A stretch of DNA of 11,579 nucleotides, taken from assembly GCA_018399475.1 (NCBI GenBank), contig JAGYOS010000016.1, forward strand, positions 1 through 11,579, read 5' to 3'. The notes under the pieces were generated by a model. That model saw only the letters and a list, made by a program, of their open reading frames with translations, made no database searches and had not been told where the DNA came from. Position 1 is the stretch's first letter; each line of letters begins with the position of its first letter. The DNA comes from a bacterium. Its GTDB lineage: Bacteria; Patescibacteriota; Minisyncoccia; CAIUEV01; JAHKAQ01. Shown here piece after piece: positions 7,279-11,579 of the stretch. Both the position numbers and the translations under genes were made by a program.

Positions 7279-9597
7279 TTAGAGATTCCAGTTTTCTCTT
7301 TTTTGCTGATCGGTAATTTCGTCTTGGTATTCCGTTTCTTCTCCTTTCTTAACTAAAATTTCTCTAGGCTTGGCTCCATTATAAGGACCTATCACACCTT
7401 CCGTTTCCAACATCTCAATCAGTCTAGCCGCTCTGGCATAGCCAACTCTTAATTTTCTTTGGAGAAGAGTGGCAGAGGCTTTATTGTTCTCAACAACAAC
7501 TTCTTTAGCCGGTTGAAAAAGTTCGTCTTCATAGCCTTCTTCTCCTGATTCTCCTTTGGAAAAAACATCCTGGATTCCCAAGCCTTGAAGGCCGGCCAAA
7601 TTTCTTGACTGAAGAATTTCTTCATCATAGTCCGCCAAGCTTTGTTGCTTCAAAAAGTCAACTACCCGCTTCACTTCATTCTCTTGAATAAATGATCCTT
7701 GTACCCTCTTAGGCTGGCTGGCTTCTCTTGCCAAATAAAGCATATCTCCTTTACCTAAAAGTTTCTCGGCTCCCGCCATATCCAAAATTGTCCTGGAATC
7801 AATTTGAGAAGGAAGCTGAAAAGCAATCCTGGTCGGAATGTTCGCCTTAATAAGCCCCGTAATAATTTCCACACTAGGCCGCTGAGTGGAAAGAACCAGG
7901 TGAATACCAACCGCTCGGGACTTTTGGGCAATGCGGACAATTAAAGCTTCCATCTCTTTACCATGGCTTACCATCAAATCAGCCAGCTCATCAATCACAA
8001 TCACAATGAAAGAAAGCTTTTCCGCCCTCTCCGGTTCTTTTTCTTCAGAACCGCCAAGAGCTGTGCCATTGGCATCCTTAACTTGAATCCGGACTTTCCC
8101 TTGTTTCTCTTGTTTCTCAATTTTTTGGTTGTAGGATTGAAGATCACGCGTTCCGGAATCTTGTAAAATTTGGTAGCGCCTTTCCATCTCCGCCACCACC
8201 CATTTCAAAGAATTAACCACTTTATCAAGATCGGTAATAACGGGAGTAAGTAAATGGGGAATATCATTATAGACCGAAAGCTCAACCCGTTTGGGATCAA
8301 CCAAAATAAATTTCAGATCATCCGGAGAGTATTGAAAAAGAAAACCGTTTATCAGAGAAGTTATTCCGATACTTTTTCCGGCTCCCGTAGAACCGGAGAT
8401 TAAAAGATGGGGCATATCCGCCAAGTCAGCGTAAATATAATTGCCGGCAGCATCTTCCCCCAAAGCTATCATCAACTTACCCTTCTGAAAAAATTGGGAA
8501 TTCTCTATCAAATTTCTAATATGGACCAAGGCAAATTTCTTATTAGGAATTTCTATACCCACCAAAGACTTCCCCGGAATTGGAGCTTCTATCCTAATCG
8601 GATGAGCGGCCAGCGCCATGGAAATGTCATTTTGAAGAGCCACTATTTTGGAAATTTTTATTCCCTCCGCCGGACGAACAGCATATTGGGCAACTGTCGG
8701 ACCTACTCTGATATCAATAACTTCCGCGTCAATTCCAAAATTTTCAAGCGTTTTTTCAATAATGGAAGCGTTCTTTTTAACGTCTCCTCCGTGCGGTTTG
8801 CCGGATATTTTTTCTAAGAGAGAAATGGGAGGCAGCTTCCAATTGGAAACCATCTCTTTCCCCTCGTTGCCGGTGGAAGTTATCTTTTTTTCTTTATCCT
8901 CAATCGGCTCTTTTTCTTCACTCTCATTACTTTCACTCTTATCTGAAGCTTCTTCCTTTTTTTCTTTTCTTCTCTTCACCGCTTCTTTTATTTTATTAAC
9001 CAAGTTAAGTTTTTCACTGCTGATCTTAACTCGGTTTTCGGTTTCATCTTTCAGAGCAAGAGCCGGATCAATTCTTTTTTTCTGGAAAAATTTAGCTAAA
9101 TACGAATTGAAAGTTATTAAAACTCCGATAATAAGAAAAGCTATCAAAATTACGCTGCCGGCATAAACTCCCACGGTTTTTAAAGCGAGAGAGGCGAGGA
9201 AAAATCCAAAAAAACCGCCACCTTTTCCTTCTCTAATCGCTTCTTTCATCTCCTCTCCTTCATAAAAAATATGCATTAAACCCAATAAGCCGAGAGTAAT
9301 GGCTGTTAAGCCGACCCAGAGATTAAAATAAGCTCTGCGTTCCAATCTTTTAAAATAAGTTAGAGCCAAAATAATAAAGCCCAATGGCAGGAAAAAACGG
9401 CCGCTGCCGACAGCTTTAGAGGTGACTTTTACAAGCAGATCTCCTCCTTTGCCTGCCAAACCGAAAAAAGAAAGTACTAAAACTACCGTTAAAGCAAAAA
9501 GAATAACCGCAAAAATGGTTTTTTTAATATTGGGATCTAAGCCGCTAAAAAAATTATTTTCTTCTTCAAGATTTTGTTCTTTTTTATTCTTACGCAT
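7279..9597 (-). CDS. ftsK: DNA translocase FtsK/SpoIIIE
   Basis: FtsK is a septum-anchored hexameric motor that pumps chromosomal DNA during division. The 772-residue product has an N-terminal membrane domain with four likely hydrophobic segments (about 27-48, 67-82, 92-111, 143-164). A highly charged Lys/Glu/Ser linker (about 172-250) follows. The motor region begins with the alpha subdomain (about 255-375, including VGPTVAQYAVRPAEG) and contains Walker A GSTGAGKS (402-409), ILVDPKRVELSVY (431-443), Walker B FIVIVIDELADLM (530-542) and STQRPSVEIITGLIKANIPTR (570-590). The gamma winged-helix, which in the family reads KOPS-type orientation sequences, is at about 705-750 (LLQRKLRVGYARAARLIEML). 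A basic and Gly-rich stretch at about 492-527 before Walker B is somewhat longer than usual. The pilin gene lies 69 bp upstream and the RodZ-like gene 63 bp downstream. The start ATG (9595-9597) lacks a Shine-Dalgarno sequence. Confidence 0.96.
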   Translation of the reverse strand: MRKNKKEQNLEEENNFFSGLDPNIKKTIFAVILFALTVVLVLSFFGLAGKGGDLLVKVTSKAVGSGRFFLPLGFIILALTYFKRLERRAYFNLWVGLTAITLGLLGLMHIFYEGEEMKEAIREGKGGGFFGFFLASLALKTVGVYAGSVILIAFLIIGVLITFNSYLAKFFQKKRIDPALALKDETENRVKISSEKLNLVNKIKEAVKRRKEKKEEASDKSESNESEEKEPIEDKEKKITSTGNEGKEMVSNWKLPPISLLEKISGKPHGGDVKKNASIIEKTLENFGIDAEVIDIRVGPTVAQYAVRPAEGIKISKIVALQNDISMALAAHPIRIEAPIPGKSLVGIEIPNKKFALVHIRNLIENSQFFQKGKLMIALGEDAAGNYIYADLADMPHLLISGSTGAGKSIGITSLINGFLFQYSPDDLKFILVDPKRVELSVYNDIPHLLTPVITDLDKVVNSLKWVVAEMERRYQILQDSGTRDLQSYNQKIEKQEKQGKVRIQVKDANGTALGGSEEKEPERAEKLSFIVIVIDELADLMVSHGKEMEALIVRIAQKSRAVGIHLVLSTQRPSVEIITGLIKANIPTRIAFQLPSQIDSRTILDMAGAEKLLGKGDMLYLAREASQPKRVQGSFIQENEVKRVVDFLKQQSLADYDEEILQSRNLAGLQGLGIQDVFSKGESGEEGYEDELFQPAKEVVVENNKASATLLQRKLRVGYARAARLIEMLETEGVIGPYNGAKPREILVKKGEETEYQDEITDQQKRENWNL

Positions 9598-9666
9598 TTA
9601 AAATTCTTTAAAAAACTTTAAGCAAACTTTAAAAAAGATTCCAAACCGCTTAAAAACTCACAATTA

Positions 9667-10113
9667 TTAATTAAAATGCTTCGCTTCAGACAATTTGACC
9701 GAGGAAGCGCCCATTTCAACCATTGAAGTCTGAGGTTCTTGAAGTTCAACCAATTCGCTATTAATAATTCTTAGCAACAAGTAAGCCGTTAAAACAATTA
9801 TTATACCGGCTAAAGCACTAAACATGGTTGTCTTGGCTTGAGCAACTGCCGCCGTATTGCCGGCCGAAGTAAGATACTGAAAACCGCCAATCATAAACAT
9901 CATAGCTCCCAAAATGCCAACTATCATGGAAACAAATTTATAAATTTGGCTGATATAGTCTGTTGATCCGCTGCCGCCGCCACTCACCGGCAAAGGCACT
10001 TCGGGTACCCACCCGGCGGCAATCGCAATTTCCCCACCAACCAAAAAAAATAAACCCAGAGTGAAAAAAACAACCGCTGCCGTTTTGGATTTTTTAGAAA
10101 TTAAAAATTTCAT
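9667..10113 (-). CDS. Type IV secretion-type pilin (TrbC/VirB2-like, T4SS_pilin family)
   Basis: The 148-residue product has the layout of VirB2/TrbC-like pilins. A basic N-terminus and hydrophobic core form a Sec-type signal sequence, with possible cleavage around residues 32-34 (AIAAGW). A Gly/Ser-rich stretch follows (GGGSGS, 45-50), then two membrane helices (about 57-78 and 97-117) joined by a short polar loop containing YLTSAGNTAAVAQAK. The loop motif GGFQYLTSAGN and the second helix with LLLRIIN closely recall the pilins annotated in many CPR genomes. Such pilins form the extracellular filament of conjugation-like machines. The tail after about residue 118 is longer and more charged than a minimal VirB2. 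The gene has its own consensus-like promoter upstream and may lead an ftsK transcript. A non-pilin small membrane subunit is the alternative. An upstream in-frame start is described separately. Confidence 0.87.
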   Translation of the reverse strand: MKFLISKKSKTAAVVFFTLGLFFLVGGEIAIAAGWVPEVPLPVSGGGSGSTDYISQIYKFVSMIVGILGAMMFMIGGFQYLTSAGNTAAVAQAKTTMFSALAGIIIVLTAYLLLRIINSELVELQEPQTSMVEMGASSVKLSEAKHFN

Positions 10114-10149
10114 ATTAAATTTAACTTTTATTTCTATTTTTAAAACGGA

Positions 10150-10163
10150 AATTTTTTCTCCTT
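10150..10163 (-). promoter_or_regulatory. Isolated perfect Shine-Dalgarno with in-frame AUU codon upstream of the pilin
   Basis: On the minus strand AAGGAG (10163-10158) is the only strong anti-16S complement I see in any leader of this window. It lies 44 nt before the pilin ATG, which is too far for direct use. It is exactly 5 nt before an ATT codon (10152-10150) that is in frame with the pilin, with no stop in the 13 codons between. Initiation at AUU would extend the pilin by 13 residues. Alternatives are a standby site, a processed leader, or chance. Confidence 0.3.
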
Positions 10164-10173
10164 ACTTCTGTTT

Positions 10174-10202
10174 ATTATAACAAAAAAATGCCAAGCTGGC
10201 GA
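10174..10202 (-). promoter_or_regulatory. Predicted sigma70-type promoter for pilin-ftsK
   Basis: On the minus strand a perfect -10 TATAAT (10174-10179) sits 17 bp after TCGCCA (10197-10202), which matches 4 of 6 positions of the -35 consensus. The predicted start is near 10167, giving a leader of about 54 nt to the ATG at 10113. The -35 lies inside the stem of the terminator candidate, so the two signals are interleaved. This is the best promoter candidate in the window. Confidence 0.5.
10182..10200 (-). terminator. Possible short intrinsic terminator after the AMMECR1 gene
   Basis: On the minus strand GCCA-GCT-TGGC (10200-10190) forms a 4-bp GC-rich stem with a 3-nt loop. An A and then seven T residues (10188-10182) follow. 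It starts 10 nt after the AMMECR1 stop codon. The stem is shorter than in typical intrinsic terminators, so efficiency is doubtful, but the position and the T-run fit transcript ending. Confidence 0.4.
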
Positions 10203-10210
10203 TTGCCGTA

Positions 10211-10723
10211 TTATTTATGCTTTTCAACTTGGAAAGAAAAAATTTCCAGCTTATCGTTCGGCCAATCAATGCCGCCCTTTTGGCAAGCAATGGCAATTTG
10301 TTGCTCAACCGTTTCCACTCCTTCCAAATCGGGTAATAATAGTCCGCTTCTGCCAAAATCGGAAAAAACAATTATCCCATCTCTTTTAGGATCAAGTTTG
10401 CTTTTGTCAGTTACCGGCTTAGGTTCGCTTAAAATACTTACTTCGTAGCTTAACTTTGACAATTCTTCAATTTTCATCGGCGGAAAACGAGAATCTTGGG
10501 CAGCGGAACGGGCATTGTGGACTATTTCTTCCGCGATATTTTTTTGGGTTGGTAAATAGGTGCCAACACAGCCTCTTAAATCTTTCCCTTTATAAATTGT
10601 CACGAAAACTCCCGCTTGCAGATTCTTGTCTCCGGAATCCGGCTTCAAAGGAGCCTTTATTTCCTTTCCCTCTTTGATATAAGCTTCTACTGATTTTTTT
10701 GCCAATTTAACATAATAATCCAT
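10211..10723 (-). CDS. amrA: AMMECR1-domain protein (AmmeMemoRadiSam system protein A)
   Basis: The product is a complete single-domain AMMECR1 protein of 170 residues. Hallmarks are AGVFVTIYKGKDLRGCVG (37-54), which contains the family signature LRGC(V/I)G, then SAAQDSRFPPM (73-83), LSYEVSILSEP (91-101) and the RDGIIVF...RSGLLLPDL region (114-133). The molecular activity of the family is not established; the buried conserved Arg-Gly-Cys loop has been taken as a possible active site. The gene follows the LigB-type gene by 11 bp and was surely co-transcribed with it. These two families recur together, often with a radical SAM protein not seen here. I chose the ATG at 10721-10723. A TTG two codons upstream (10727-10729) is an alternative. 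Neither start has a Shine-Dalgarno sequence. Confidence 0.93.
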   Translation of the reverse strand: MDYYVKLAKKSVEAYIKEGKEIKAPLKPDSGDKNLQAGVFVTIYKGKDLRGCVGTYLPTQKNIAEEIVHNARSAAQDSRFPPMKIEELSKLSYEVSILSEPKPVTDKSKLDPKRDGIIVFSDFGRSGLLLPDLEGVETVEQQIAIACQKGGIDWPNDKLEIFSFQVEKHK

Positions 10724-10734
10724 CGCCAATAATT

Positions 10735-11511
10735 TTAAATTAATTGAGCCACCAGATAACCTACTCCAAAAGGCGCTTCATAACTCAAAAGCTTGAATTC
10801 ATAATTTTCTCCCGAAACCCCCAGCAAAATCATTATTGACCGTAAACCGCATTCTCCGGCTTCTTCCGCCAAATCACCATCCAGACTTAAAACACCGGGA
10901 ATATCTTGAGCGGCAAGTTTTTCCCTGATCATTTTATCAAAAATTTTTCCTTTAGGCGAATAACCCGCCGGAGCAGTCGGAGTGAGCCGATGAGACATAT
11001 CTCCGCTGGCAATCACTGCTATTTTTTTAGAGCTTTCGGCACAAATCCGGCCAAGCATTTTTCCATAATCCAAATGATAAGAGGGGCTGAGCCAAGAAAA
11101 AGCCAAATGGACCAATTTCGGTTTGAACTTAGCAGCTAAATAATAAAGGGGAACCAAAGTGCCATGATCCAAAGTTTGTTCAGTAAAACAAAAAGGGATT
11201 TGGCTTTTCTCCGCTTCTTCTTTAATTTTTTCTATAATCTCCGAATCATTTTCAAAAACAAAATTTTCCGGCAAGCCAAAATTAAGTAGCGTTCCTTCCA
11301 AAGATGGGCTCGTATTTACCAAAAAACAATCCGGTTCCGGAGGAAAATGAGGAGAAACCAACAAAATGGTGTCAGGATTGAGTTCGGTAATCTCTTTACT
11401 TATTGCCTCCATGGCTTTAATTGTTTTAGTGGCCTTTTTTAAGTCATTTTTTTGGCCAATTCCCGGAATAATTATGGGAGGATGAGGAGTAATAGCAGTA
11501 AAATTAATCAT
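10735..11511 (-). CDS. LigB-fold protein (class III extradiol dioxygenase/Memo superfamily)
   Basis: The 258-residue product has the LigB-type fold signature. ITPHPPIIIPGIG (7-19) and LLVSPHFPP (50-58) provide H10 and H55. SGDMSHRL (169-176) provides H174, in the place of LigB's catalytic base. SYEAPFGVGYL (243-253) provides E245. This set corresponds to the His, His, Glu iron triad of class III extradiol dioxygenases. D171 and C221 (EAGECGLRS) also recall residues of the related Memo proteins, whose metal site uses His, His and Cys. A real ring-cleaving activity is uncertain, because relatives paired with AMMECR1 have no proven substrate. The start ATG is at 11509-11511. A weak promoter (TTGGAA at 11556-11561, 17 bp spacer, AATTAT at 11533-11538) may lie upstream. 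The remaining 68 bp to the window end hold no gene I can support. Confidence 0.9.
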   Translation of the reverse strand: MINFTAITPHPPIIIPGIGQKNDLKKATKTIKAMEAISKEITELNPDTILLVSPHFPPEPDCFLVNTSPSLEGTLLNFGLPENFVFENDSEIIEKIKEEAEKSQIPFCFTEQTLDHGTLVPLYYLAAKFKPKLVHLAFSWLSPSYHLDYGKMLGRICAESSKKIAVIASGDMSHRLTPTAPAGYSPKGKIFDKMIREKLAAQDIPGVLSLDGDLAEEAGECGLRSIMILLGVSGENYEFKLLSYEAPFGVGYLVAQLI

Positions 11512-11579
11512 TTTGAATTTATTAAAGTTGTTATAATTCTTTCGGATTAAAAAATTTCCAAAAAATTAGAGTTTAACCT

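Noticed and set aside
9598..9666. Repeated TTTTTTAAAG units between pilin and ftsK
   Set aside because: Two copies in an A/T-rich 69-bp gap, with no convincing hairpin or known site, are likely compositional.
10162..10371. Minus-strand 69-codon frame overlapping the AMMECR1 gene
   Set aside because: It overlaps the AMMECR1 gene in another frame, and the AMMECR1 frame carries the conserved family motifs.
1..11579. Recoding of UGA, as in Gracilibacteria and Absconditabacteria
   Set aside because: No in-frame TGA occurs inside the recognised genes, and Gly and Trp use their normal codons. Absence of TGA as a stop in nine genes is too small a sample.
11547..11579. Possible C-terminal end of a further gene at the right edge
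   Set aside because: Only ten codons before a TAA are visible on the minus strand, too few to support a gene.

Overview
The window looks like a chromosomal segment of a Patescibacteria (Candidate Phyla Radiation) bacterium, probably a Parcubacteria-like lineage. The reasons are AT-rich DNA, ten tightly packed genes all on the minus strand with very short gaps, a CPR-style pilin of the T4SS_pilin type, a TraG/VirD4-like ATPase with a C-terminal CxxC...CxxC zinc ribbon, and leaders with no Shine-Dalgarno sequence. The standard bacterial code is used: nine visible stops are TAA (eight) or TAG (one), with no TGA, and Trp is TGG. No rRNA, tRNA, CRISPR array, insertion sequence or phage gene is visible. 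The lineage is inferred from gene content, not from a marker phylogeny.

Transcription runs from right to left. At the right end, a LigB-type dioxygenase-fold protein (10735-11511) is followed by an AMMECR1 protein (10211-10723). A short GC hairpin with a T7 tract and a consensus-like promoter then overlap within about 30 bp. That promoter leads into a type IV secretion-type pilin (9667-10113), the DNA translocase FtsK (7279-9597) and a RodZ-like membrane protein (6313-7215). A 173-bp AT-rich gap with two candidate promoters separates these from recA (5012-6139). RecA is followed, with gaps of 3-27 bp, by a membrane-anchored protein (3695-4996), its partner type IV secretion-type ATPase (1931-3691), the tRNA 2-thiolase MnmA (791-1921), a small coiled-coil protein (368-763) and the start of alaS (353 to beyond the left edge).

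Three themes stand out. First, chromosome handling and division: ftsK-rodZ-recA is a shortened form of the ftsK-rodZ(ymfM)-pgsA-cinA-recA order of Gram-positive bacteria. Second, DNA transfer across the envelope: pilin, membrane protein and ATPase are interleaved with ftsK and recA, which suggests but does not prove a link between DNA movement and recombination. Third, translation: mnmA and alaS. The AMMECR1/LigB pair at the right end is a conserved pair of unknown cellular role. Every intergenic stretch is under 300 bp.
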